Assembly: GCA_961205875.1 (NCBI GenBank)
Contig: OY540816.1
Span: 1,364,001 to 1,428,000, forward strand
DNA from: Sialis fuliginosa
Lineage: Eukaryota; Arthropoda; Insecta; Megaloptera; Sialidae
Reading direction: 5' to 3'
DNA length: 64,000 bases
Part shown: positions 24,961 to 37,580 of the stretch, piece by piece
How positions within the stretch are numbered: the stretch's first letter is position 1
Layout: each line of letters starts with the position of its first letter
Notes under the pieces: model-generated
Database searches by the model: none
What the model was told of the DNA's origin: nothing
What the model saw: only the letters and a program-made list of their open reading frames with translations
Made by a program: the position numbers and the translations under genes

Positions 24961-25528
24961 ATGCAAATATTTAACATTTTTTGTTGCATTTTAGGAGACC
25001 TATCCAATGACCCCCCACTCAATAGGATATATGAAAAAAAATGTGATTTCACTTTTCAGTCTATGGGAGGGGGGTCCAAAATAATTTTGACAGTGTTCGT
25101 TACAATTTTCAGTGGAAGTACTAATTAAAAGCTACATTCTCGAATTTTTTCAGATTTTTTGAAAAGATAGTTTAGAAATTAAGGGGGGGGGGGGGACGCT
25201 CTGATCACGATTTTGAACGCAAATATATCGTAACTGAAGGGTTAAAATCAAAATGTCATATAACATTTTTTATTGCATTTTAGGAGATCTATCTAATGAC
25301 CCCACTCAATGGGGTAAGTGAAAAAAAAATGTGAGTTCACTTTTCAGTCTATGGAAAGGGGGTCCAAAGAAATTATTTTTTCAAAAATCTTATCATTTTT
25401 GTTTTTGTGTTATCAGTCTTCGTCCGTATACCAAATTTCATCTTAATCGGCTTAAATTTTTTGAGGACGAACATGGCGAAACTATAAGGTTTCCTAGTGT
25501 TCTACGGAAACCTAAAAAAATATTATAT
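24961..25528 (+). repeat. Interspersed repeat GGCCAAGTGCG...CTACGGAAACC, copy 2, 5' truncated
   Basis: It is nearly identical to 9070-9626, including both ATGACCCC blocks and the CTACGGAAACC end. It abuts and truncates the P-element transposase. Confidence 0.8.
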
Positions 25529-26480
25529 AAATGTTAAATAAGTTTATATATCTACATACATTCCAATAACAAATATGCTTCCGTTAGTAAAAATTTCACG
25601 CCCGTCACTGTCGCAATGTGCCCGTAGCGTCAATTACTCAACTTTAATCATTAAAACATTTAAATATATTAACTTTAACCGGCGACCGATCATAAATCAG
25701 TGTATAGCAGTGTTGCCAGAACGTACTTTTTAGTACGGTTTTCGTACTATTCATGACCCGACCGTACCAAAACCGTACCTCAACTCTGACCGTACCTTTG
25801 CCCCCACAAAGATTTTTACAAGCTTTTACTCAGCTTCACTACGTAAAAAAATAAAATGTTTATTATGAATCAAACGAATCAAACCAATAAAAATTAAAGT
25901 AAAAACGAAACGTACCAACCTTAATTTTTTCGTCTATATCTACTTTTCAGTATTGACAGTTTTTTAACGAAACATGAAGAATATTCCGGAGGGCGTCCAT
26001 TAATTACTTGATAATTGATGTATTTTAACACAAAATAAAATAAAGAGTATAATTAAATAAAAAATAATAATTCAAATACATTTCTAACAATTTTAACATT
26101 TGTGGTATCAAGGGTTGGGGACGGCAAAATGTGACAAAAAAAGTTCTTTAATCACAACAGTTTAAAAACCGTACCTACTTTTTTGTCAAATTTGGTACTA
26201 TTTTGGTAAGCCTATCGTACTTTTTAGGGAGTTCATACTGGCAACACTGGTGTATAGTTCAAATTTTTGAAACAAACATTGCGAAATAATTTCATTGTAT
26301 TGTTTTCTATGCGCGTTAGTCAATAATCTAACTTATACATAACTGTGAATTCGTATGTTTGTGTTATATTACTTATTTGTATTTTTTTTTTAAATGCCAA
26401 AAACTGTTAGTTTTATGACATACGAATTATCACATACTGTATGTCCTGTATGTGAATAGAGACACTTTAATAAATTTATT
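25529..26480 (+). repeat. Dispersed repeat, copy 2, split by a hAT element
   Basis: It is co-linear with 9627-10030. The single interruption is the hAT element at 25708-26249. The shared order with copy 1, including the preceding CTACGGAAACC repeat, shows that the two loci are a duplicated composite. Confidence 0.75.
25708..26249. mobile_element. hAT miniature element with CAGTGTTGCCAG ends
   Basis: The terminal repeats are CAGTGTTGCCAG and its perfect complement. The target duplication GTGTATAG lies at 25700-25707 and 26250-26257. The paralogous locus at 9797 keeps the single empty site (GTTTATAG). Inside are several GTAC-rich motifs but no gene. Confidence 0.95.
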
Positions 26481-26489
26481 AATGTGTAT

Positions 26490-27329
26490 ATTATATATTA
26501 TACTAGCGCGCTGGACCCGGTGTTACCCGGGTATATACATTTAATCTGTAAAGTAAAGATTCTGTAATAATTTTTTTTAATTAAAGTATTTCTATATTGG
26601 AATCAATTAATTTTCAAGTTTTTCAATACAATGTCATGGATAACAGCCCAGAAATCAAGTTCATACAAAATCTCCGCGTTGCAGAGCCTTCCGATTTTCT
26701 ATAAGATATGTCCCCGCAGCATGATATGTACTTATTTTGTATCTTTGTGAATATGAAGGAATCCTTACATAACTAACGCTTTGGACCCGGTGTTACTCGG
26801 GTTTATAAATTTAATCTCTAAAGTAAAAATTATTTTTTTTTTCTGTTAAATTATTTCTATATTGGAATACAGTAATTTCCAAGTTAATTATTTTCAAAAT
26901 TTTAATTTAAAACAAAATGCACACCAAATTATTTAATTTAAAAAAAAAAATACACATTATTATAAGTCGAATCTCGATAAATCAAAATCCGTTCACATCT
27001 ATAGTTTCTCTATCGATGTCACCTAACTATAACCTCTATAACTCGAAACTCTCATTAAAAAATTTACTTCTAATATTGGAATATAATAATTTCCAGATCA
27101 ACAAATAATTAAATTTTTAATTTAATGTTGAATTTTGCCTTGACATGTTGGTGTATCCTAAGTATGAACGATTGGCGTAGTGTTTTTGTTTGATATGTTT
27201 TAAACTCTTGTCGTATAAAAATATATTACATACTTATATCACATTTGTTTTTGATACGACAACGATAAAAAATTGTTTTATAACTTTTACGCCATAACTA
27301 TAGAATTAAAAATGTTTCAAATTAATATA
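26490..27329 (+). repeat. Two RTE-like 3' end fragments and AT-rich DNA
   Basis: Related starts CTAGCGCGCTGGACCCGGTG (26503) and AACGCTTTGGACCCGGTG (26780) are each followed by similar AT-rich tails. This looks like two insertions of the same retroelement 3' end. No gene is seen. Confidence 0.5.
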
Positions 27330-28740
27330 AAGAGTGACAAATTAAGAGTGACCCATTTTTAATTAATGATATCGAAAACAGTAATCACTTAGTGAACCTA
27401 ATTTTAACTGTAAAATCTTTTGTTAACCTTAACCAATTAAATTATTCAGACTCAGTTGTGGTTCCGACAACAATTAAATGTTCCCGTGGCTTCAAATCGT
27501 AAGACAATTGGAAGTGAATCGGAGAAGAAAAACAAACAGGATTGAAGCAAATTTTAATCAATCAAATCTAATTTTGAAGAAAGATTTACACTTTCATCCA
27601 TACAAATGGCAAAACGCTCAAAAACTTTTTCCAAATGACTTAAACACATGTTTGGATTTCAGTTGTTGGATTTTAGATAGAGGGAATAATTTTGTTAACA
27701 TCATAATTATGAGCAACGAAGCGCATTTCCAATTGCTTGGCGAGAGGAATAAACAGAATTTGTGTTACTCGTCTGTCGAAAACCATCAATCGGCCATAAC
27801 ACCATTTTTACAAAAACTTTAAGGTTCACAAAAGATTTGATAGTTAAAATTAGGCCCACTAAGGGTGCGTTCCAGGGACGAATCTGGACCCTATTTCAGT
27901 CAAAGCGCCGTCTTCTGACAGTATCTGGAAGTTCCTGAACCATATACGATTATCCAAAACAATGAATTATTGAAGAACGACTGGTTCTTCGGGTGGTGGT
28001 TAGGAACTCCAAATGTTTGACTGAATACTTCCTTCATCAGAACATAATGAGGTTCTTCGGTGAAATTGTTATTGAAGGAAAGTAACGCACGTGAACCTCT
28101 TAAGCAATTCCCTGTTAGTTTTAACTCCTTATCGTATTAACTGAAAAAATAAATGTTTTTTTTGGTAATTTTTTTAATTTTAACTCGTTCAAAACTAAAA
28201 AAATACAGAACAAAGAAAAATATCACAGTTAAAAAACATTAATATAATAGTTTTTTTTTTAAATATTTTTACTATCCGGCATAAAAATAATTTTGATTAA
28301 AATATTTTGATTGTAGAAATTATTGTAAAATGCAAATTTTGATTTCTGCAACAATCACAAAATAATGCAAATCATTTCAACGATGAAAAATATGAACCCC
28401 GGTAAACAAAGAATCGTAGGATATTTAATTAAATTATAAAAAAGGAGGGACTTACTCTCCTCACAGATGTCCGCTGGCTCCGTTGTTTACAACTTTGGTA
28501 TATACGTATAAGGAATTGTATCAGATATATCCGGTTTAATTTCTGGCTTTTACTGACACTCATTGGTTCTTACAATTGCATCATTCAGAATATTTGACAC
28601 GTCATGATCGTTTCAAACGCCAAACGGAACGATGTAATCAACGATCGTAACGTTACAAGTGCCATCTGGAACGCACCCTAAGTGATTACTTATTTCGATA
28701 TTATTAATTAAGAATGGGTTACTCTTAATCTGTCACCCTG
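27330..28740 (+). mobile_element. Mariner/IS630-like element remnant with terminal repeats
   Basis: The ends share about 60 bp of imperfect inverted repeat (AAGAGTGACAAATTAAGAG and CAGGGTGACAGATTAAGAG), flanked by TA. The open piece at 27478-27822 encodes LHFHPYKWQNAQKL, DFSCWILD and NEAHFQLLGERNKQN. These match the central part of Tc1/mariner-type transposases; the block before AHF normally reads SDEAHF and here is SNEAHF, so the second Asp is lost. The element is internally deleted and holds a nested insert at 27863-28678. Confidence 0.75.
27863..28678. mobile_element. Harbinger-like miniature element nested in the mariner remnant
   Basis: The ends are GGGTGCGTTCCAG and the perfect complement CTGGAACGCACCC. 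The 3-bp duplication TAA lies at 27860-27862 and 28679-28681. A TWA duplication with GGG ends is the PIF/Harbinger signature. It has no gene. Confidence 0.9.
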
Positions 28741-30620
28741 TATTACACATACCTTTAGTCTTATATGAAAAAGACTCCGACATGGAAGTCGAAACATCAA
28801 GCCATACATATGTCCATATGGACAACGGCAACAAAAAAACATTTAAACGTTGACATCAGTTCGGAAACCAAAGTTCATATATGAACAGCCATGAAAGCCT
28901 ACAGATGATAATTACTTTTTTATGATAATGGAATAATGCTGACTTTTAAATATATTGTATATACTTACATGATTTGAAATAACATTTTATGAATATTAAA
29001 AATAATATTTTTTCGGTTTTTCTCCTCGTGTCTTTCAAAAAGTCATCTAAATTAAATCAATGTTTCTATATAAATATATTATTAGCTTGTATACATTCTT
29101 GTTGTACATCCTTTCTACAATTAATTACAATTAACTATATATAAGTGTAAACAAAGTTTGAATTGCGCGCCAGACGAACTACAGACGGTAGAGAGTAGGC
29201 GACGGCAATAGGTATTGTTTTACGGAAAAAACGAGAAGTCTGTCACATACGGTGTACAGAATACGTGTGTTAACTACGTTTACGAGTGTTACGGGTAGAA
29301 CGAGACTGTTACGGTTGTCCATTACGAGTGTGTGTCGCGTACGAGTGTTTGTTGTAAATATTTCGAGTAATAATAATCATTGATTTTGTGTTTGTAAATT
29401 ATATGTTTTATGTGTTAATAAATCTGTAAAAACTTATGTAAATTATTTTAATTTACATAAGTATATACCTAAATAAAAACAAACTTGTTTGTTTAAACGT
29501 CAAAAAATTTCATTAAGAATATAGTATATACCTACATTTCGTATTAAAAAAGATTAACCTTTTTTAAATTCAAATATTCTTGTAAATTAAACGAATTTTG
29601 TCACAGTTTTCGAACAATTCGCAATAAATCATTTGAAATCAGTTCAACTATTTAAAAGTTAGAGCACAGTAGATACACATTGACATTTTAGATGTATGAT
29701 ATACAGATTGGTACAGATGCTTGCATACATAGATAAGTAAATGTGGATCCTTAACAGATGTACAAATTCTAGCAATTAAAAAAATATCATTTAAAATTAC
29801 GTCAATGTTAATTGTTAATTAAATAAATACTTCTGATATTTAAAATACCTATGTAGGTAAAAATATTGATATATCAATAACTTGAAGTTTTAAATTTTAA
29901 TGTATTACCTATGTTATGCCGAATGTTAGTCATTCGAATGCTGTAATTGTTTGTCTTCAATTTTTTTGACATATTTATGTACGAAAATTTTAATTAATCA
30001 CTACTTTGAGTTGTGCATATTTTTTCATTCGTTATATTTCTTTTTTATTATATTTTATTGTTCATATATTAAACACATTCAATTCAAAATTTCAAATGGT
30101 CACTGACATTTAAATTTTTTTAAAATAATCAATAAAATATAATGTATCCATAGTTACGACATTTGCAATTAATTTAGTAAATGCTTAAAGCGCATTATAT
30201 GTAAACGTATTTTGTTTATTTTCTCCTCTTTAACATATCTTTTTCAAAAATCAGATACGGGTTCATGGTTGTCAATTAACCAAAGTATTTGAAAAAAATT
30301 TAAAAAATCTAATATCGGTTTTTGTTTTGATACTTTTTTACATCAAAACTTTTTTTTCCTTTTTTTTTCATTTTTTTTAAATCTGAAATTTGAACCTTAC
30401 ATTATATCGCCCAAGGAATATAAAAAAAATAATAAAAAAATTGTAACTTTTTTTTTGAAAAATTGGAGGCCCCTTGTTACCCCATTTATAAACTTATTCA
30501 AAAAAGGCCCACTAGTTGTTATTTTTTACCCTCAAGGAATGTATATACCAAATTTCAAGGTTCTCCAATGAGTGGAAATGGTCAAAAAAATGATTGTGAG
30601 TCAGTCAGGGCACTTCGTTA
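28741..30620 (+). repeat. Dispersed repeat, copy 2, and AT-rich DNA
   Basis: 28930-30600 is related to 4335-5800. Within it, 29130-29420 differs: TATATATAAG at 29137, a GC-richer run of ACGAGTGT motifs, then AATAAA at 29420. This looks like a promoter plus a polyadenylation signal, possibly a solo LTR (TGTACATCC...TTTACA), but I found no convincing target duplication. No coding frame is supported. Confidence 0.45.
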
Positions 30621-32114
30621 TATACAGGGTGGGGCAATAGTGTGTGGAAGTTCGATAGCTCGTAGACCATAACAGATAAAAAAAATTTCTAATGCAGATG
30701 GAAACTGTGGGTAAATGCGCATACATAGAAATTATTTTCAAATGTACAGGGTGCTACAAAAAAGTGTGGCACGCTTAAGGTAATTTTTTTTAAATGGAAT
30801 GCCCTGATTATTTTTGCATATTTAAAACTTCTCTCGGGATGTTTATTCATATCAAAAATATTAGCCCCATCTGATGTCCGGTTTAGACGTAATAATATAT
30901 TTTTCAAAAAAATTGACTTTTACATTAGTCCACTTAAAAATTCACCACTTCCGCGGCCGCAGCTTTGAAGACAAAATTAAATATGGACCTTATTGTAGGT
31001 GGTTGGTGTGTACTTTTGTTTCAATATCTTAGAGCCACCATGTACAGGGTGTTCAAAATTAATTTTCAAATTCTGAGAACTTCAAAGTTATTTTTCTAGA
31101 CTATTTCAAATGGAACACCCTATATATTTTTTAATGATGTTATGTAAAATTACATAACGAACATTTTTTGTTTGTTCATCCTTATGGTTATTTGTAACCA
31201 TTTTTGAATTATTGAGCAAAAAGTACAAAATTCAGCAATATTTACTAAAAAAATTTAATTTTTTTTCAAATAAAATAAAACACCATGTATAGGATCTTCA
31301 TGTTGCCCATAAAAACAGCATTTTATGTTTCTGTCTCAATTTCACACTGCTCATTAATGAATTTATATGATTGTAAATTATTTTGGTTGTTTGTGTTCAA
31401 TGTATCAATAAAGCGTCTGTTTGCTAACTGAAAAAAATTCAAGCTGTTTTTATGGGCAACATGAAGATCCTGTACATGGTGTTTTATTTTATTTGAAAAA
31501 AAATTAAATTTTTTTAGTAAATATTGCTGAATTTTGTACTTTTTGCTCAATAATTCAAAAATGGTTACAAATAACCATAAGGATGAACAAACAAAAAATG
31601 TTCGTTATGTAATTTTACATAACATCATTAAAAAATATATAGGGTGTTCCATTTGAAATAGTTGAGAAAAATAACTTTGAAGTTCTCAGAATTTGAAAAT
31701 TAATTTTGAACACCCTGTACATGGTGGCTCTAAGATATTGAAACAAAAGTACACACCAACCACCTACAATAAGGTCCATATTTAATTTTGTCTTCAAAGC
31801 TGCGGTCGCGGAAGTGGTGAATTTTTAAGTGGACTAATGTAAAAGTCAATTTTTTTGAAAAATATATTATTACGTCTAAACCGGATATCAGATGGGGCTA
31901 ATATTTTTGATAAGAATAAACATCCCAAGAGGCATTCCATTTAAAAAAAATTACCTTAAGCGTGCCACACTTTTTTGTAGCACCCTGTACATTTGAAAAT
32001 AATTTCTATGTATGCGCATTTACCCACAGTTTCCATCTGCATTAGAATTTTTTTTTTATCTGTTATGGTCTACGAGCTATCGAACTTCCACACACTATTG
32101 CCCCACCCTGTATA
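30621..32114. mobile_element. 1.5-kb near-perfect palindrome (snap-back mariner-like element)
   Basis: 30621-31320 and 31442-32114 are reverse complements with few mismatches. The loop is about 120 bp, and about 29 bp are absent from the right arm. The outer ends read TATACAGGGTGGGGC, with TA on both sides, typical of Tc1/mariner-like insertions. Further TACAGGGTG-type termini lie inside both arms (30746, 31042 and mirrors), indicating that nested elements were already present before the inversion-duplication. There is no transposase; the open frames inside occur in mirrored pairs. Confidence 0.9.
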
Positions 32115-33239
32115 GTAGATGTAACAATGTGAATTGTCGTCCACGCCATCTTACAATCAAAATCAACGAAAAAAAAATGTTAACGGATTTTTGACGGAAT
32201 TTTTTGTTACGCTAGACGGAATTTTAAAATTATAGTTGGCAACACTGATATTATGTGATGTTTTGATAGCGCAGATATGTTAATTAATTAATTTTAGAGG
32301 TATGCAAAAATAGCGACGGTACAGCAACGGTAGTGGTACCAACCTAAAATAAAAAAATGATAAAAATGTAAATCATTAATTAAACGTAAATGAGACAATG
32401 TAAGCACTGTTAATTAACGTTATAACAGTAATTAAGTAATTATCTTGTCAAATATATTGTAAACATTAACGATTTGACATCTTTATCTACCATAACCTCA
32501 CTTTTGGCCGAAAATAAAATTTCGTGGAAATATAGGTACTTTAAGTAAATAAGATCGTTTATTGTCCAAATATACTCGCTAATGTGTTATACGATTAATT
32601 ATATTAATTATTCAATTGTAAATTACACACAGTAAGACAAATATTACGAAATAATGACTAAAATCGAACCGCCCGTACCCGTACTGAAAAATAAAATCCT
32701 CCGTAACTTGCACAAAACAACCGTAATATTGTTGAAACTTGTACACATTGTTAACAAGACACTGGAGTCTTTGGGAAAAATAAGAGTTTATTGATTAGAA
32801 CAACGCATTTTAAGATATATCTCATTTTTTAGACACTAGTGTAATTTCGATGACTTTAATTAACAATCATTTAAAAACTAGCAATTAAAACAATACGAAA
32901 TTATTATACCGACTCAAAGTAACGAAAAGGAATATATTAGAGTTTGCAGCATTTAAGAAAATTCAATATATTCGTTAAACGAGCCGTTTGATAAATCACG
33001 TAAATGTAGCCAAATAAAAAACTTTTACAATTCTCAATTGCAGCAGTACATCAATAAAGAAATAGTCAATCTCATCTAGGACTTGTTTTTAAGTTTAGAA
33101 CAACAGATTTTACGAAATTAATAAAAAAACAATTTTCCATGAGGGGAAAAATAAAGTCCATAATGTGCATGCGCAGAATGACGGAACATTCAAAGCGTTT
33201 GATTTATGGCGTATAGGGTTTATACATAATTACTATTAG
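32115..33239 (+). repeat. Fragments of dispersed repeats
   Basis: 32115-32296 matches 10050-10255. 32296-32850 matches 38690-39190 (TAGCGACGGTACAGCAACGG start). The remainder is AT-rich and unrecognised. Confidence 0.55.
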
Positions 33240-35060
33240 ATACATTTCAATTGGATACCGTTATCATCGTGAAAATTACAAGAAACACGGTCAATTATGT
33301 GCAGCAACTTTTGTACATCTCACATTTCAGTTTAGAAAAACAGATTTTTTTTTATCATCAAAAAACCGAAAAAATACAAAAAAAAAATTCATCTAAATGT
33401 GCATAACTCTTGTAAAAGTCGCGTGATTTGTGCTAGATTCATGTTAAATACGTAAAAATACACGCTTTACAAAATGGCACTATCAGATTTTTATTTAGAA
33501 TTCAAGTATTTTTGAAAACGACGCGAAAGTGGTACACTATATTTGAACACTTCATAAATAAGCCAGCGACGATCGATTTCACGGTCCCGAAATTTATGTT
33601 ACAAAATTTAAAATTACGAATAAACGTAGTGAATCTAATGCCGATCAATAATTTTCTTGGGTTTTTTTGATACGTCCTTTTGTTATTTCACAATCAGTGA
33701 AATACTGAAAAACGGGAAGTAAATTTTCGATTCATAAATTTATCTAATATACATATCTACCGTCTATGGACAAATTTATATCAATGATTTTTACGATGCC
33801 AATAATTTTTTTGTGTTTTTTTGATACGTCCTTTGGTTATTTCACAATCAGCGAAATACTGAAAAACGGGAAGTAAATTTTCGATTCATAAATTTATCTA
33901 ATATATCTACTGTCTATGGACAAATTTATATCAACAATGATTTTTACGTTCATTTTAATCGCGATATATCGCGACTGGATACCGTTATCATCGTGAAAAT
34001 TACAAGAAACACGGTCAATTAATTATGTGCAGCATCTTTTGTACATCTCACATTTCAGTTTAGAAAAACCGAAAAAATACAAAAATAATATTTCATTTAA
34101 TTGTACATAACTCTTGTAAAAGTCGCGTGATTTGTGCTAGGTTCATGTTAAATACGTAAAAATACACGCTTTACAAAATGGCACAATCAGATTTTTAATT
34201 AGAATTCAAGTATTTTTGAAAACGACGCGAAAGTGGTACACTATATTTGAACACTTCATAAATAAGCCAGCGACGATCGATTTCACGGTCCCGAAATTTA
34301 TGTTATAAAATTTAAAATTACGAATATCCGTAGTGAATCTAATGCCGATCAATAATTTTCTTGGGTTTTTTTGATACGTCCTTTTGTTATTTCACAATCA
34401 GTGAAATACTGAAAAACGGGAAGTAAATTTTCGATTCATAAAATCTAATATACATATCTACCGTCTATGGACAAATTTATATCAATGATTTTTACGTTCA
34501 TTTTAATCGCGATATTTCGCGACTGGATACCGTTATCATCGTGAAAATTACAAGAAACATGGCCAATTATATGCAGCATTTTTTGTGCATCTCACATTTC
34601 AGTTTAGAAAAACAGATTTTTTTTATCATCAAAAAACCGAAAAAATACAAAAAAAATATTTCATCTAAATGTGCATAACTCTTGTAAAAGTCGCGTGATT
34701 TGTGCTAGACTCATGTTAAATACGTAAAAATACACGCTTAACAAAATGGCACTATCAGATTTTTAATTAGAATTCAAGTATTTTTGAAAACGACGCGAAA
34801 GTGGTACACTATATTTGAACACTTCATAAATAATCCAGCGACGATCGATTTCACGGTCCCGAAAATTATGTTGCAAAATTTAAAATTACGAATATCCGTA
34901 GTGAATCTAATGCCGATCAATAATTTTTTTGGGTTTTTTTGATACGTCCTTTGGTTAATTCACAATCAGCGAAATACTGAAAAACGGGAAGTAAATTTTC
35001 GATTCACAAATTTATCTAATATATCTACTGTCTATGGACAAATTCATATCAACAATGAAT
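33240..35060 (+). repeat. Satellite-like tandem array, units of about 570-720 bp
   Basis: Blocks recur in the same order and orientation. TATCATCGTGAAAATTACAAG occurs near 33260, 33980 and 34530. GTGGTACACTATATTTGAAC occurs near 33530, 34230 and 34800. GGTCCCGAAA and GAAATACTGAAAAACGGGAA blocks occur between them. A further unit lies at 36890-37510 and a scrap at 39190-39250. The small palindrome CGCGATATATCGCG occurs near 33960 and 37246. There is no coding potential. From 35060 to 35822 I see only AT-rich DNA. Confidence 0.75.
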
Positions 35061-35822
35061 TTGGCATACAAACATTTTGCAATTTTTTTTATACGCATGG
35101 CATGTGGAAAGTACTCCAACGCGTTTTAATTTTTATACTGTAAAAAGATTGGATCTGTAGATATAATACAAATTACAATACTTACCTACAAGTATTAGAT
35201 TTGTTAGTGTATCTTCAGAATTGATCGTGTCATTATTTTTTTTTTTTTTTTTTTTTTAATTTAATAAATTAAATTAAAGAAATGAAATTTTATTTTTTTT
35301 TACCTAAACTTTATTATTCCCCTAATTTTATAATAGGTATATAATAAAGAAAAAAATCAACGGTTTTATGTTTTTTATTGTGTGTATTATAAACAATTTA
35401 TATTTCAAGTTTTTTTTTCTAGTATATTTAATAAATTTAATTTAAAATACTTTTGATTTTTTATTTCATTAACCTTAATATATCAATATTTAACCTGTAA
35501 AAATGTAAGGTGTTTTATTATATTTGACATATACGTACATTAATTTATTTTTTGTACAATCAAATGTTGAACATGATAAATCATCAGATTTTATAGGTTA
35601 ATACTAGTAAACAAAAAACATATGTAATAAGGAACGTGGTATTTCAAATATTCGAAAGGTGTTACGTGATTGGTAAGAACAATTATTTATCCAACCAATC
35701 AGAACTCTCGCACCTCTTAATGTCAAACTATGTTTCCACTAAAATAACGTTGTGTCGCTTCTGTATATTTATTATTCTGTGGACTTTACACAAATTGACA
35801 AACAGGGGAAGAATGTGTACAC

Positions 35823-36647
35823 TTATTGATAAAAGTGGTACACATTCTTCCCCTGTTGGTTCAACCCTTTCTTTCCTTTATTTTGATACCCTTTGTTGTA
35901 CCATTTTTTTTTATAATTTTTATTTTTAAACGTCGACGTCGACGCAGGGGTCGGTGCAGAGGCCGCCGCCGGTGCAGTGGTCGTCGTCGATGCAGAGGTC
36001 GCCGCTGGCGCTGGTGCAGCGGTCGCCACCGGTGCAGAGGTCGCCGCTGGTGCAGCGGTTGCCACCGGTGGCGTACCTTTGGCGCGGATCCCCTGCGCCT
36101 CCTCGGCCACCCGATGATAATAGCCTATCCAAAAATAGGGTATATTACTATATTCTGTCCCCAAATTTCTGTAAAAAACAAATTTTAATATTAGTGAACC
36201 ATAATTTATACCATAAAGTTGATAAATACTTACGGTAAATTTAAATTGTTAATATTTCTGAAACAAAGAAAAAATGAATTATTAACAATTATATTACAAA
36301 CATAATTTTGTAACAATCAAAAAATATATGTTATATTGATCCATTTCATACATTATGTATGAAATGGGTCTTATTCGATTTCTTACTTTATCAAAATTAC
36401 TAAAGTAAATTTCTTGGAGCTCAATTTAAGTGTAAAAATCGAAAAAAAAATTATCTGCGTAGGTATATAAAAAACAATATAAAAACAGGTGTAAAATTTT
36501 TCATAATTATTTAAATTTACTTACTCTTCATTATCCTCCTCCATTTCCATAGATATTTTTGGAATATTTCTGAAAAATACAAATATTATTAACTTAAAAT
36601 ATTATTTCCATTAAGAAATTTAAAATAGGTACTTACTCTGAGGCCAT
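35823..36647 (-). CDS. Intact four-exon microexon gene, 141-residue protein of unknown function
   Basis: The exons are 36647-36637 (11 nt, ATG then ASE), 36569-36525 (45 nt), 36257-36234 (24 nt) and 36168-35823 (346 nt, TAA). All three donors are GTAAGT and all acceptors are CAG after pyrimidine runs. Every downstream exon starts with AAAT. The total is 426 nt, exactly 141 codons plus stop. The protein has an acidic, Asn-rich N terminus (MEMEEDNEENINNLN), then YFWIGYYHRVAEEAQGIRAK near residues 39-58. An Ala/Thr/Pro/Val-rich low-complexity tract follows, encoded by GC-rich GCGGTCGCC-type repeats. The tail is basic and Asn/Gln/Tyr-rich, ending NVYHFYQ. There is no signal peptide or membrane segment. 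I do not recognise the family. Relatives are at 14660-15316, 37848-38039 and 39400-39530. The GC-rich exon is unlike its AT-rich surroundings. It could be a transposon accessory or gag-like gene. Confidence 0.65.
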
Positions 36648-36889
36648 AACTTCAGTAATGACCGTAGTTCGTAGTGTACTCACTGGAGTAATTAATATGG
36701 CCAACGTTTTTGAAAGAAGGTATATGATTCAAATGTGATTCAAATATACAACAATAAAAATGTTGTACCGCCAATTAGATCACTTGTAATATATTAAAAT
36801 ATACAGAATTGAAAAGATGTAAATCATTATCTGATTCGTTCGTTTAAAAATTTCATTATTTGAAAATTTTCATATTTATTTATATATTT

Positions 36890-37510
36890 GATTTTTGCTA
36901 GTAGATTCAAGTTAAATACGTAAAAATACATGCTTCACAAAAAGGCACTATCAGATTTTTAATTAGAATTCAAGTATTTTTGAAAACGACGCGAAAGTGG
37001 TGCACCATATTTGAACACTGCATAAAGAAGCCAGCGACGATCGATTTCACGGTCCCGAAAATTATGTTACAAAATTTAAAATTACGAATAAACGTAGTGA
37101 ATCTAATGCCGATCAATAATTTTTTGGGTTTTTTTGATACGTCCTTGGTTATTTCACAATCAGCGAAATACTGAAAAACGAGAAGTAAATTTTCGATTCA
37201 CAAATTTAAAATTTATATCAACAATGATTTTTACGTTCATTTTAATCGCGATATATCGCGACTGGACACCGTTATCATCGTGAAAATTACAAGAAACACG
37301 GTCAATTATGTGCAGCATCTTTTGTACATCTCACATTTCAGTTTAGAAAAACAGATATTTTTTTATCATCAAAAAACCGAAAAAATACAAAACAAATATT
37401 TCATTTTAATGTGCACAACTCTTGTAAAAGTCGCGTGATTTTTGCTAGATTCATGTTAAATACGTAAAAATACACGCTTTACAACACGGCACTATCAGAT
37501 TTTTAATTAG
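36890..37510 (+). repeat. Satellite-like unit flanking the microexon gene
   Basis: It has the same block order as in 33240-35060 (GACGATCGATTTCACGG, GAAATACTGAAAAACG, CGCGATATATCGCG, ATCGTGAAAATTACAAG). With the main array it brackets the 35823-36647 gene, suggesting that the gene-bearing element landed in the array. Confidence 0.7.
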
Positions 37511-37580
37511 AAATATATATCTATTGACGATTTAAGATTATAATCTTGTGTTATAATGTTCAAATATCTATGTATTATCT

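Noticed and set aside
29103..29460. Solo LTR
   Set aside because: A TATA box and AATAAA are present and the ends could be TGT...ACA, but no target duplication was found and no internal retroelement sequence is nearby.
35826..36188. Arg-rich open frame on the plus strand
   Set aside because: It is the antisense reading of the GC-rich exon 4 of the microexon gene. The minus-strand gene has complete splice signals.
35823..36647. Aphid-type bicycle effector gene, because of the microexons
   Set aside because: No signal peptide and no paired CYC motifs. Only the exon size is similar.
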